Shown here in pieces: positions 35,047 to 42,679 of a stretch of DNA of 64,000 nt. Numbering within the stretch: position 1 is the first letter of the stretch; each line of letters begins with the position of its first letter. The stretch comes from Thermoleophilaceae bacterium (GTDB lineage: Bacteria; Actinomycetota; Thermoleophilia; Solirubrobacterales; Thermoleophilaceae): NCBI GenBank assembly GCA_030448005.1, contig JAUJNT010000001.1:253338-317337 (forward strand). The letters run 5' to 3'. Under the pieces are notes generated by a model. That model was not told where the DNA came from. It saw nothing but the letters and a program-made list of their open reading frames with translations, and ran no database searches. The translations under genes were made by a program, and so were the position numbers.

Positions 35047-36105
35047 TCATCCCTGACCAGAGCCCGCCACGAGCCCGAAGGCTTCCGCGATCAGCTCGTA
35101 GGAGCGCCTGCGCGCCTCGTGTGAGTGGGTGATCGTCACGACGATCACCTCCTCGGCGCCGTACTCCGAGCTGATCTCCTCCAATTCCTCCCTCACGGTT
35201 TCCGGAGAGCCGAGCACGGCCCGCTGCGGGGACGCGCTCGCGTCCTGCGCTGCGCCTCGCTCCTCGAGGTAGCGCAGCGCCACCTCCGGGGGCGGCACCG
35301 GTATCGACGACCCGCCGCGCTGCACCGACATGCTCATCTGGACGCTTGCGGCCAGCCGCGCCGCCTCATCCTCGCTCTCGGCGCAGATGACCGACACGCA
35401 CACGGCCACCCGCGGCGCAGGCAAGCGCCCCGAGGCCACGAAGCTCTCGCGATAGAGATGGGTCATCTCGTGTCCGTCGGGGTTGATGAAGTCACCGAAG
35501 GCATACGGCAGCCCGAGCCTGCCCGCCCACAGAGCGCTCTGAAGCGAGGAGCCGAGCAACCACGGTTGGGGGCGCGCCGGGAGCCCCGGTAGGGGCGAGA
35601 GCCTGGAGAAGCGCTCGTCGGGCGGCGGGGTGCCATCCAGGTGGGCAACGAGCTCGGCGAGCTGGTCGAAGAAGTCATACGGTGCGGGCACGCGGCGGTC
35701 CCGCTGGAGCGCATGTGTGTGCACCGCGTCGGCGCTCGCGCCGCGGCCGATGCCGAGGTCGATCCTGTCGCCGAATACCCCGCTCAGCACGCTGAAGCTC
35801 TCCGCCACCTTCCACGGGCTGTAGTGGGGCAGCATCACGCCGCCGCTTCCAACCCGAATCCTCGCGGTGGCCGACGCGAGCGGCCCGACCAGCACCTCGG
35901 GGCTCGCGCCCGCGAGCATCGGCGTGCCGTGGTGCTCGGCCACCCAGTAGCGGTGATACCCCAGCTGGTCTGCCAGCCGCGCCAGGTCGAGGGTGTTGGC
36001 CAGCGCCTGGGCGCCGGTCGAGCCCTGCGATATCGGCGACTGGTCGAGCACGCTCAGCCGCAGCGGCGCGCTGCGGGAGGCGGGGCTCTCCTCTCCTGCC
36101 GGCAT
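35047..36105 (-). CDS. LLM-class flavin-dependent oxidoreductase
   Basis: A 352-residue bacterial luciferase-like protein starting ATG 36105. Typical blocks: LRLSVLDQSPISQGSTGAQA, GYHRYWVAEHHGTPMLAGAS, RIRVGSGGVMLPHYSPWKVA, and RIDLGIGRGASADAV. This subgroup (MsnO8/YhbW-like) lacks a defined substrate; it uses FMNH2 or F420. It is divergent from the ppx gene and not obviously in the alkane operon, though it may act on long-chain compounds. Confidence 0.9.
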   Translation of the reverse strand: MPAGEESPASRSAPLRLSVLDQSPISQGSTGAQALANTLDLARLADQLGYHRYWVAEHHGTPMLAGASPEVLVGPLASATARIRVGSGGVMLPHYSPWKVAESFSVLSGVFGDRIDLGIGRGASADAVHTHALQRDRRVPAPYDFFDQLAELVAHLDGTPPPDERFSRLSPLPGLPARPQPWLLGSSLQSALWAGRLGLPYAFGDFINPDGHEMTHLYRESFVASGRLPAPRVAVCVSVICAESEDEAARLAASVQMSMSVQRGGSSIPVPPPEVALRYLEERGAAQDASASPQRAVLGSPETVREELEEISSEYGAEEVIVVTITHSHEARRRSYELIAEAFGLVAGSGQG

Positions 36106-36183
36106 CGCGGTCACCGAGAGTAGTGGCCCCTCCGGGCCGTCCTGCCGGGGTCCTCCGCGGCATACCGCCATCATCCGCTCACG

Positions 36184-37716
36184 ATGGAACGCGTGGCCGT
36201 CATCGACATGGGCTCGAACTCCTTCCGCCTGGTGGTCTTCCAGTACGAGCCGGGCAGCTGGTGGAGCCTCGCCGACGAGATCAGGGAGGCCACGCGCGTG
36301 AGCGCCGGAATGGGAGACGAGGGCGTGCTCCGGCCGGAGCCGATGGACCGAGCCCTCCGCACCGCCGCCGTCTTCTCCTCCTTCCTGCGGGCCTCGGGGG
36401 TCGAGCGCGTCGATCCGGTCGCAACGAGCGCCATCCGCGACGCCGCCAACCGCGACGAGCTGCTGGCCTCGATTCGCGAGCGCACCGGCCTCGCGGTGCG
36501 CGTCATCAGCGGCGCCGAGGAGGCCTGGTATGGCTACCTCGCGATCGTCAACTCGCTGGCGTTCGAGGATGGCTTCGGCATCGACGTCGGCGGGGGGAGC
36601 GTGCAGCTGATGCGCATCGCCGGCCGCCGGCTCGAGGATGCCGAGTCGGTGCGTCTGGGATCCGTGCGCGTCTCCGAGGCCTTCCTCCCGGGCGAGGAGA
36701 CCTCGGGCAAGCAGCTGAAGGCGCTGCGCAAGCACGTCTCGCGGACCCTCGCGGAGCTCAAGTGGTGGGAGGCGGCGGACGGCCGGCGGCTCGCCGGGAT
36801 CGGCGGCACCATCCGGAACCTCGCCACCGCGGCGCAGAAGACCCTCGATCTTCCCGACGTGGACGTCCAGGGATTCCTGCTCGAGCGCGATCTGCTCGAG
36901 GACCTGATCGAGCGGATCGCCTCGAAGCCGGTGTCCAAGCGCGCATCGATCAAGGGCGTCAAGCCGGACCGCGCCGACGTGATCCTGGGCGGAGCGGTCG
37001 TGGTGGCCGCGGCGATGGACCACGGCGGCTTCGATGCCCTCGAGGTCACCGAGGCGGGCCTGCGCGAGGGCATCTTCTTCGAGCGTCTCCTCGAGGGCCG
37101 CGATCCGCCGCTGCTCGAGGACGTGCGCCGCGAGTCGGTCACCAACCTAGCCCACCGCTTTCGCACCGACGACCTGCACGTCGAGCACGTCGCGCGCCTC
37201 TCACTGCAGATGTTCGACGCTCTCCGCGAGGCCGGCCTGCACAGGTTCGACGACGTCGAGCGGGAACTGCTGTGGGCCGCCTGCATGCTGCACGACATCG
37301 GGATGACGATCGACTACGACGACCATCACCATCACTCCCACTACCTCATCCAGAGCGCGGGGCTGCCGGGCTTCGACCCCCGCGAGCTCGAGCTGATCGC
37401 GCTGGTGGCCCGCTGGCATCGCAAGGGCGATCCCGACGCCTCGACCCTGCGCGACCTCGAGCGAAAGGGCGACTCCGACCGCCTGCAGCTCCTCTGCGGG
37501 GTGATCCGCCTGGCCGAGCAGCTCGAGCGCAGCAGGGACCGTTCGGTGGCCTCCGTGCGGCTCGAGGATGGCGAGAAGCGCGTGACCCTGCGCGCGGTCA
37601 CGGGCGGCGATGCAGGCTCGGACCCCAGCGTGGCCATCTGGTCGGCGCAAGGCAACGCGGACGTCCTGGGGGCAGCGATCGGCAAGGCCGTGAAGGTGGT
37701 CGGTCCGGCGGAGTGA
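36184..37716 (+). CDS. ppx: Ppx/GppA-family exopolyphosphatase with HD domain
   Basis: A 510-residue protein that removes phosphate from polyphosphate or pppGpp. The ASKHA-fold motifs are visible: VAVIDMGSNSFRLVVFQYE, VATSAIRDAANRD, ISGAEEAWYGYLAI, IDVGGGSVQLM and GIGGTIRNLA. The C-terminal third is an HD-type domain (CMLHDIGMTIDYDDHHHHSH). Start ATG 36184. A G6 run at 36592-36597 is read correctly here, a useful control for homopolymer quality elsewhere. Confidence 0.95.
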   Translation: MERVAVIDMGSNSFRLVVFQYEPGSWWSLADEIREATRVSAGMGDEGVLRPEPMDRALRTAAVFSSFLRASGVERVDPVATSAIRDAANRDELLASIRERTGLAVRVISGAEEAWYGYLAIVNSLAFEDGFGIDVGGGSVQLMRIAGRRLEDAESVRLGSVRVSEAFLPGEETSGKQLKALRKHVSRTLAELKWWEAADGRRLAGIGGTIRNLATAAQKTLDLPDVDVQGFLLERDLLEDLIERIASKPVSKRASIKGVKPDRADVILGGAVVVAAAMDHGGFDALEVTEAGLREGIFFERLLEGRDPPLLEDVRRESVTNLAHRFRTDDLHVEHVARLSLQMFDALREAGLHRFDDVERELLWAACMLHDIGMTIDYDDHHHHSHYLIQSAGLPGFDPRELELIALVARWHRKGDPDASTLRDLERKGDSDRLQLLCGVIRLAEQLERSRDRSVASVRLEDGEKRVTLRAVTGGDAGSDPSVAIWSAQGNADVLGAAIGKAVKVVGPAE

Positions 37717-37728
37717 GGCGACCCGAGG

Positions 37729-37873
37729 CTAGACCAAGCTCGTCTCGAGGCGGCCGAGCTGCGGCGAGTCGATTACCACCTCGTCGCCCGGCTTTAGCCA
37801 TACCCGCGGGGACCGCCCCCCGCAGCTCACCGGCCTGGGGGCCGTCCCCGCAGTCGAAGCTCACGAGCCGCAC
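37729..37873 (-). pseudogene. Fumarylacetoacetate hydrolase-family relic with internal deletion
   Basis: The N-terminal piece VRLVSFDCGDGPQAGELRG (from GTG 37873) joins, after a frame change, to PRVWLKPGDEVVIDSPQLGR and LETSLV, ending at TAG 37729. The second piece is the standard C-terminus of FAH-family enzymes (LKPGDxV...G.GxLxN). About 200 central residues, including the metal-binding catalytic core, are gone. The relic fills the gap between ppx and the AarF gene and cannot make an enzyme. Confidence 0.65.
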
Positions 37874-37925
37874 GGGCCGACGATAGACGGTGGCCCACCC
37901 GCGGCCGTCCACGTACCCTCAGGGA

Positions 37926-39347
37926 GTGGCCAACAAGAGGGACAACTCAATCCCGACGGGTCGCATGCGGCGAACGGCCAAGGTGGCCGGGCTGGCCGGC
38001 GGTCAGACCGCGCGCAACTACGCCACCAAGGCGGCCAACCTCGCCCGTGACGAGGACGGCAGGCGCGAGGCCGCCGGGCGCCGGCAGGCCGAGGCGGCCG
38101 AGCAGGTACTCGAGGTGCTCGGGAACATGAAGGGCGCCGCGATGAAGGTGGGCCAGGTGGCCTCCTTCATCGACACCGGGGCCTTTCCCGAGGAGTCGCG
38201 CGAGCGAATCCAGGCAAAGCTCGCCGAGCTGCGCGACTCGGCGCCGCGCGTGCCCTTCAAGGACATGCGCCGCGTGATCGAGGACGACCTCGACCAGCCG
38301 CTCGACGAGGTCTTCTCCGATTTCGACGAGCAGGCGATAGCCGCCGCCTCGATCGGCCAGGTCTACCGCGCCACCCTCAGGGAGAACGCGGGCTCCCGCT
38401 CTGCCGGGCGTGAGGTGGCCGTGAAGGTGCAGTACCCCGGGGTGGCCGCGGCGGTGCGCTCTGACCTCCAGAACCTGGGCCTGATCATGCGGGTAGCCAA
38501 GCGCATCGCCCCCGGCATGGACGCCAAGGCCATGACGGCGGAGATCCGGGAGCGGCTCTCCGACGAGCTCGATTACGAGCACGAGGCCCAGAGCCAACGG
38601 GCCTTCGCCCGCGAGTGGCGCGGGCACCCCTTCGTGGTGATCCCGGACGTGGTGACCTCCCTGTCGCACGAGCGGGTGCTCGTGACCGAGTGGGTCGACG
38701 GCATCGGCTTCGAGGAGATCAGGCAGCTGGGCCCCACGGAGAGGGACCGCTTCGCCGAGACCCTCTTCCGCTTCTTCTTCGGCTCGCTCCACCGCAACGG
38801 GCACTTCTCGGGCGACCCCCACCCGGGCAACTACAAGCTGATGGAGGACGGCCGCGTGGCGTTCCTCGACTTCGGCATGACCAAACGGCTCGGCCGCTCC
38901 CATCTCGAGGCCGAGGTGAAGGCGCTCAGGCTCGGGATGGAAGGCGACGCGGCCGGGCTTCATGCCCAGCTGGCCGGCATGGGCTTCTTCGATGCCGCCG
39001 ACCCGCTGGTCTCCCCCGAGGCGGTGCTCGAGCACTTCCACGCGGTGACCCACTGGTACACGGCCGACCGGGAGTGCACGCTTGACCGGGCGCTCGTGGG
39101 CCAGGTGCTGATCGACCTGGGCGACCCGCGCTCAGAGTTCTGGGAGCTCATGAAGCGCCAGACGATGCCCCCTGACGCCCTGCTCGCACGCCGCATGGAG
39201 GCCCTCACGCTTGGTGTGCTGGGCCACCTGGGCGCCACCTCCAACTGGCACAGGATCGCGCGCGAGTGGCTCTTCGGGGATCCCCCCTCCACACCGCTGG
39301 GAGCGCTCGAGGCCGAGTTCTTCGGCGGGCGGCAAGCCGCGGCGTGA
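37926..39347 (+). CDS. ABC1/UbiB-family atypical kinase
   Basis: A 473-residue protein from GTG 37926. The ABC1-specific KxGQ motif appears in MKGAAMKVGQVASFIDTG. The Ala-rich nucleotide loop AIAAASIGQVYRATL, the Lys in VAVKVQYPGV, the catalytic region HFSGDPHPGNYKLMEDG, and DFG in VAFLDFGMTKRLG complete the atypical kinase fold. UbiB/AarF proteins support isoprenoid quinone or lipid homeostasis; the substrate here is unknown. Its stop overlaps the AlkA start by four bases. Confidence 0.93.
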   Translation: MANKRDNSIPTGRMRRTAKVAGLAGGQTARNYATKAANLARDEDGRREAAGRRQAEAAEQVLEVLGNMKGAAMKVGQVASFIDTGAFPEESRERIQAKLAELRDSAPRVPFKDMRRVIEDDLDQPLDEVFSDFDEQAIAAASIGQVYRATLRENAGSRSAGREVAVKVQYPGVAAAVRSDLQNLGLIMRVAKRIAPGMDAKAMTAEIRERLSDELDYEHEAQSQRAFAREWRGHPFVVIPDVVTSLSHERVLVTEWVDGIGFEEIRQLGPTERDRFAETLFRFFFGSLHRNGHFSGDPHPGNYKLMEDGRVAFLDFGMTKRLGRSHLEAEVKALRLGMEGDAAGLHAQLAGMGFFDAADPLVSPEAVLEHFHAVTHWYTADRECTLDRALVGQVLIDLGDPRSEFWELMKRQTMPPDALLARRMEALTLGVLGHLGATSNWHRIAREWLFGDPPSTPLGALEAEFFGGRQAAA

Positions 39348-40009
39348 GCCCACGTCCGAGCGCGGGGAGCCGCACGACGCTCGTAGCGGTCACCGCCGAG
39401 GGCATGGAGCACCTGGCGAACGCCGATCCGGTGATGGCCGCGATCGTGAAGGCCCATGGCCGGTTGGACGAGGAGGGGCGCCGCCGCGGGCGTCCCGCCG
39501 ACGCCTACGGTGCGCTCCTGCGCTCAGTGGTCGGCCAGCAGCTCTCCACAAAGGCGGCGCGCACCATCTACGGGCGGCTGACAGGCCTATACGGCGACAG
39601 GGCTCCGACGCCACGGGAGCTGATGGAGACCGACCCCGAGCGCCTGCGCGAGGTCGGGCTCTCGCGGGCCAAGGCCCGCTACCTGCGCTCGCTCGCCGAG
39701 CACGTGCTCGCCGGGAAGCTCGAGCTCGAGCGCCTGGACGAGCTGCCGGATGAGGAGGTCTCGGCACAGCTCACCGACGTGAAGGGCCTGGGGCAGTGGA
39801 CCGCCGACATGTTCCTGATCTTTCACCTGCGCCGGCCGGACGTGCTGCCGGTGGGTGACCTGGGGATACGCCGCGCGGTTCAGATCGCCTACGGGCTCGA
39901 CGGGCTGCCCACCCCGGCGGAGCTCGCGCAGATAGCGGAGCCCTGGCGGCCACACCGCTCACTGGCGTCGCTGTACCTCTGGAGCTCGCTGGACAACGCG
40001 CCCGGATAG
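39344..40009 (+). CDS. DNA-3-methyladenine glycosylase II (AlkA-like)
   Basis: A 221-residue base-excision repair enzyme starting GTG 39344, overlapping the AarF stop. The helix-hairpin-helix and catalytic Asp lie in LTDVKGLGQWTADMFLIFHL, then DVLPVGDLGIRRAVQ. Upstream, LLRSVVGQQLSTKAARTIYG is also typical. It removes alkylated purines such as 3-methyladenine. It lacks the extra N-terminal domain of E. coli AlkA. Pairing with an AarF kinase is probably a matter of compact operon packing. Confidence 0.92.
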   Translation: MSPRPSAGSRTTLVAVTAEGMEHLANADPVMAAIVKAHGRLDEEGRRRGRPADAYGALLRSVVGQQLSTKAARTIYGRLTGLYGDRAPTPRELMETDPERLREVGLSRAKARYLRSLAEHVLAGKLELERLDELPDEEVSAQLTDVKGLGQWTADMFLIFHLRRPDVLPVGDLGIRRAVQIAYGLDGLPTPAELAQIAEPWRPHRSLASLYLWSSLDNAPG

Positions 40010-40085
40010 CGCGCGGCGAACTTCGACGGGCCGGCTGGGACGCAGCGGCTCCGGCGCGCCCGAGTGCGCTTGAGAAGAGGAGCGG

Positions 40086-40442
40086 CTAGACGGCGCTGCC
40101 GCAGCTGGGCTCTTCGTCGGCCACGCGGAACGAGGAGCCACAGCCGCAGGCCGCAACCACGTTCGGGTTGTTCACCTCGAACCCGGAGCCCATCAGGCTC
40201 TCCGTGAAGTCGACCTGCGAGCCGTCCACGTACTGCAGGCTGGCCGGATCGACCAGCAGCCGGATGCCGTCATGGTCGAAGACATGGTCGTCCTCCCGCT
40301 GCTCGTCGAGCGCGAGCGCGTACTGGAAGCCCGAGCACCCACCGCCCCGCACTCCGACGCGGAGCCCGATATCGCCGTCGGCCTCCTGCTGTGCCAGGAA
40401 TCCGCGCACCTTCTCCGTGGCTATGTCTGTGAGGGTCACCAT
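40086..40442 (-). CDS. erpA: A-type iron-sulfur cluster carrier (ErpA/IscA/HesB-like)
   Basis: A 118-residue protein with the three conserved cysteines of A-type carriers: GGGCSGFQYALALDE and the C-terminal CGCGSSF. The N-terminus VTLTDIATEKVRGFLAQQEA is typical. It carries Fe-S clusters to apo-enzymes. It is divergent from the bolA-grx pair, 73 bp away, so the region groups three Fe-S trafficking genes. Confidence 0.93.
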   Translation of the reverse strand: MVTLTDIATEKVRGFLAQQEADGDIGLRVGVRGGGCSGFQYALALDEQREDDHVFDHDGIRLLVDPASLQYVDGSQVDFTESLMGSGFEVNNPNVVAACGCGSSFRVADEEPSCGSAV

Positions 40443-40514
40443 GCTTCAGTAAAGATAGCAATGGATCGCGGCCTGGTTGGAAGCTCCGTATGCGCCGGCG
40501 CTATCTTGTTGGGT

Positions 40515-40751
40515 GTGCCGAACGCAGACCAGCTGAAGGAGAGGATCGAGGCGGCCCTGCCCGGGGCCCAGGTGCACGTCGAGGACCTGACCGGTGGAGG
40601 CGACCACTTCCGCGCGGAGGTCGTGTCGGGCCAGTTCGACGGCCTGAGCCGCATCGAGCAGCACCAGCTGGTCTACGGCGTGTTCGGCGAGGAGGTGGGC
40701 GGAGCGATCCACGCCCTCTCGATCAAGACTTCGACACCTGGAGAGAGCTGA
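40515..40751 (+). CDS. BolA/IbaG-family protein
   Basis: A 78-residue protein from GTG 40515 (VPNADQLKERIEAALPGA). The BolA signature is VHVEDLTGGGDHFRAEVVS, then FDGLSRIEQHQLVYGVFGEE. BolA proteins form [2Fe-2S]-bridged pairs with CGFS monothiol glutaredoxins, and the glutaredoxin gene begins one base after its stop. No strong ribosome site precedes the start, and ATG 40461 is an alternative giving 18 more residues. Confidence 0.88.
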   Translation: MPNADQLKERIEAALPGAQVHVEDLTGGGDHFRAEVVSGQFDGLSRIEQHQLVYGVFGEEVGGAIHALSIKTSTPGES

Positions 40752-40752
40752 C

Positions 40753-41154
40753 ATGACAAACGCGGAGATCCACGAGTTCCTCGAGAAGGCGATCGGCGAG
40801 AACAACGTGATGCTGTTCATGAAGGGAACCCCTGAGCAGCCCCGGTGTGGCTTCTCGATGCGCACCTCGGGCGCCCTCAACGCACTGGACGTCCGGTACG
40901 CGGCGCTCGACGTGTTGGCCGACCCGCGCATCCGGGAGGAGCTGAGCGCGATATCGGGGTGGCCCACGATTCCGCAGCTGTTCATCGACGGCGAGCTGGT
41001 CGGCGGCTGCGACATCGTCATGGAGATGTACGAGACGGGCGAGCTCGCCGGGAAGCTCGGCGTCGAGATGCCCGAGGACGCCGAGCCGGTGGCCCCCGAG
41101 CCGCAGATGCCGGCGCAGTCGGGGCCGATCCCGCTAGAGAACCGCCTCGACTGA
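40753..41154 (+). CDS. grxD: Grx4-type monothiol glutaredoxin
   Basis: A 133-residue protein with the family-defining monothiol active site RCGFSMRT, preceded by VMLFMKGTPEQP. The glutathione-binding TIPQLFIDGELVGGCDIV is present. It binds a [2Fe-2S] cluster with glutathione and partners with BolA, encoded immediately upstream. An acidic, Pro-rich tail of about 25 residues (EDAEPVAPEPQM) is longer than in E. coli Grx4. It probably functions in Fe-S delivery with the ErpA-like protein next door. Confidence 0.95.
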   Translation: MTNAEIHEFLEKAIGENNVMLFMKGTPEQPRCGFSMRTSGALNALDVRYAALDVLADPRIREELSAISGWPTIPQLFIDGELVGGCDIVMEMYETGELAGKLGVEMPEDAEPVAPEPQMPAQSGPIPLENRLD

Positions 41155-41155
41155 T

Positions 41156-41374
41156 TCAGGGCCGGCGGCGCGGCCCCCGAACTCCCGAGCGACTCTGCGC
41201 GAGGGTCTTGCGGCCCCGCTCGACGTACTCGCGGGCCTGGCGCCGGTAGCGCTCCTTGTCGGCCTCGGGCAGCGCCTGCCAGCGCTCCCACGCCATCATC
41301 AGCACCGGCCACGCCCGGCGCGCCCCACTTGCGGCGCGGAGAAGACCGGCGCGCGAGCCCGGACGCCGCGCCAT
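41156..41374 (-). CDS. Small basic conserved protein (72 residues)
   Basis: The C-terminal part MMAWERWQALPEADKERYRR, then QAREYVERGRKTL, is a helical, charged motif seen in small actinobacterial proteins of unknown function. It is preceded by an Arg/Ala-rich arm. The gene is convergent with the glutaredoxin gene, with one base between the stops. The start ATG 41374 overlaps the stop of a possible 25-residue upstream frame (TGATG). Confidence 0.6.
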   Translation of the reverse strand: MARRPGSRAGLLRAASGARRAWPVLMMAWERWQALPEADKERYRRQAREYVERGRKTLAQSRSGVRGPRRRP

Positions 41375-41451
41375 CAGCCGAGCCCTGGCTCTTCTGAGGA
41401 AGTACGGCAGGCCACGTCGGGGGACGCCTTTCGGCGGTAGCAGATCGCCAT
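41374..41451 (-). CDS. Possible 25-residue leader peptide
   Basis: ATG 41451 opens a short frame MAICYRRKASPDVACRTSSE ending in TGATG with the next gene's start, which suggests coupling. Two Cys residues stand out, but there is no clear ribosome site. The frame may be chance. Confidence 0.25.
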   Translation of the reverse strand: MAICYRRKASPDVACRTSSEEPGLG

Positions 41452-41466
41452 CGCGCCCAGCTTAGA

Positions 41467-41510
41467 GCTTTCGGGCGTTCTGCCCGCGGCTTTCGGGCGT
41501 TCTGGCCGCG
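41467..41510. repeat. Two tandem 22-bp units
   Basis: GCTTTCGGGCGTTCTGCCCGCG (in two copies, 41467-41488 and 41489-41510, the second with one C-to-G change). The units lie just downstream of the epimerase stop codon. They could fold into short hairpins, but no T tract follows. Function unknown. Confidence 0.75.
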
Positions 41511-42599
41511 CTATCGCCCGCCGAGGCCACGGAACAGGCGCCCGGCGGCGCCCACGGCGCCCTCCGCGGCGGAGATGGCCGTGCCGGCCAGGCGGTAATG
41601 GAGCTCCTGCGAGTGGCGAGCGCGCACGATCCGCTCGTGCTCGTTCTCCAGGTACCAGGTCACCGTGGCCTCGAGCGTCTCCTCGTGTGGGCGCGCCTTC
41701 CACCCGAGCTCGCGTTTCGCCTTCGTAGACCGGTAGGTCCAGAACTGGCTTGCGGCGAGCACCTCCTGGGAAGAGAGCGTGGTGCGGCCGGGGCCGATCC
41801 GCAGGAACGTGGCCGCGGCGGCGGCCATCTGCCGGGGCACCTTGATGGGGGGCTCCACCCCGCTGATGCGGCCGAGGTCGGCGAAGAGGCGGTCGAACGT
41901 GAAGTTGCGCCCACCCAGTATGTAGCGCTCCCCGACCGCACCACGCTCGTCTGCCAGGAGGTGACCGGCCGCCACGTCGCGGACGTCCACCACGTTGAGG
42001 GCTCCGTCGGCGTAGGCCGGCACCCGGCCGAGCAGGAAGCTGCGCACGAGCCGGGTGGAGGTCACGTGGATGTCCCCGGGGCCCAGGGCCATCGACGGGT
42101 TCACGAAAACCACCGGCAGCCCCTTCGCGGCCATGCGGACGGCCTCGGCCTCCGCCTCGTGCACGGCGTTCACGTACGGGATGCCGAGGTGAGCGGCCGT
42201 GAAGAGCTGGGTCTCGTCGGCCGTCTTTCCGCGCTCGGCGGGCCCGAGCGCGGCAGCGTGCGACGTGAATATCACCCGGCCGACATCCGCTCGCAGACAT
42301 TCTCCGAGCACCGTGCGCGCACCTCCTACGTTGACCTCGAAGAGCCGCCGCGCGTCAGCCGGGCGCATGGACGTCATCCCGGCTGCATGGAACACCCGCC
42401 CCACTCCCTTCAGCGCCCGCCTGACAGCCCGCCGATCGAGCACGTCGCATCGGACCCGTTCCACGTCGAGCTCGTCGATCGAACGCGTGTCGGAGCCCTC
42501 GCGATAGGTCAAGCGCAGATCGTCCCCCCGTTCCGCCAGCCGCCGCGCCAGGTGAGCACCGAGGAAGCCGGTAGAGCCGGTGAGCAACGTCTTGGACAC
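41511..42599 (-). CDS. NAD-dependent epimerase/dehydratase-like protein
   Basis: A 362-residue extended short-chain dehydrogenase starting GTG 42599 (VSKTLLTGSTGFLGAHLARR, the TGxxGFLG dinucleotide motif). It resembles HpnA or dihydroflavonol reductase-like proteins (VFHAAGMTSMRPADARRLFE, VNVGGARTVL). The usual YxxxK catalytic pair is replaced: the Tyr is followed by VNAVHEAEAEA, so the Lys position is Val. The Ser position is also weak (TSHAAALGP). Catalysis of the usual type is therefore doubtful. The C-terminal 60 residues contain FWTYRSTKAKRELGWKA, typical for the family. Confidence 0.85.
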   Translation of the reverse strand: MSKTLLTGSTGFLGAHLARRLAERGDDLRLTYREGSDTRSIDELDVERVRCDVLDRRAVRRALKGVGRVFHAAGMTSMRPADARRLFEVNVGGARTVLGECLRADVGRVIFTSHAAALGPAERGKTADETQLFTAAHLGIPYVNAVHEAEAEAVRMAAKGLPVVFVNPSMALGPGDIHVTSTRLVRSFLLGRVPAYADGALNVVDVRDVAAGHLLADERGAVGERYILGGRNFTFDRLFADLGRISGVEPPIKVPRQMAAAAATFLRIGPGRTTLSSQEVLAASQFWTYRSTKAKRELGWKARPHEETLEATVTWYLENEHERIVRARHSQELHYRLAGTAISAAEGAVGAAGRLFRGLGGR

Positions 42600-42679
42600 G
42601 GCGGACGAGTCTATGCCGGCACGCAAGCGCGGGCCCTCCCCGCCGGGCGGGGCCCGCGCTCGCCGCGCAGCTATGTCGG

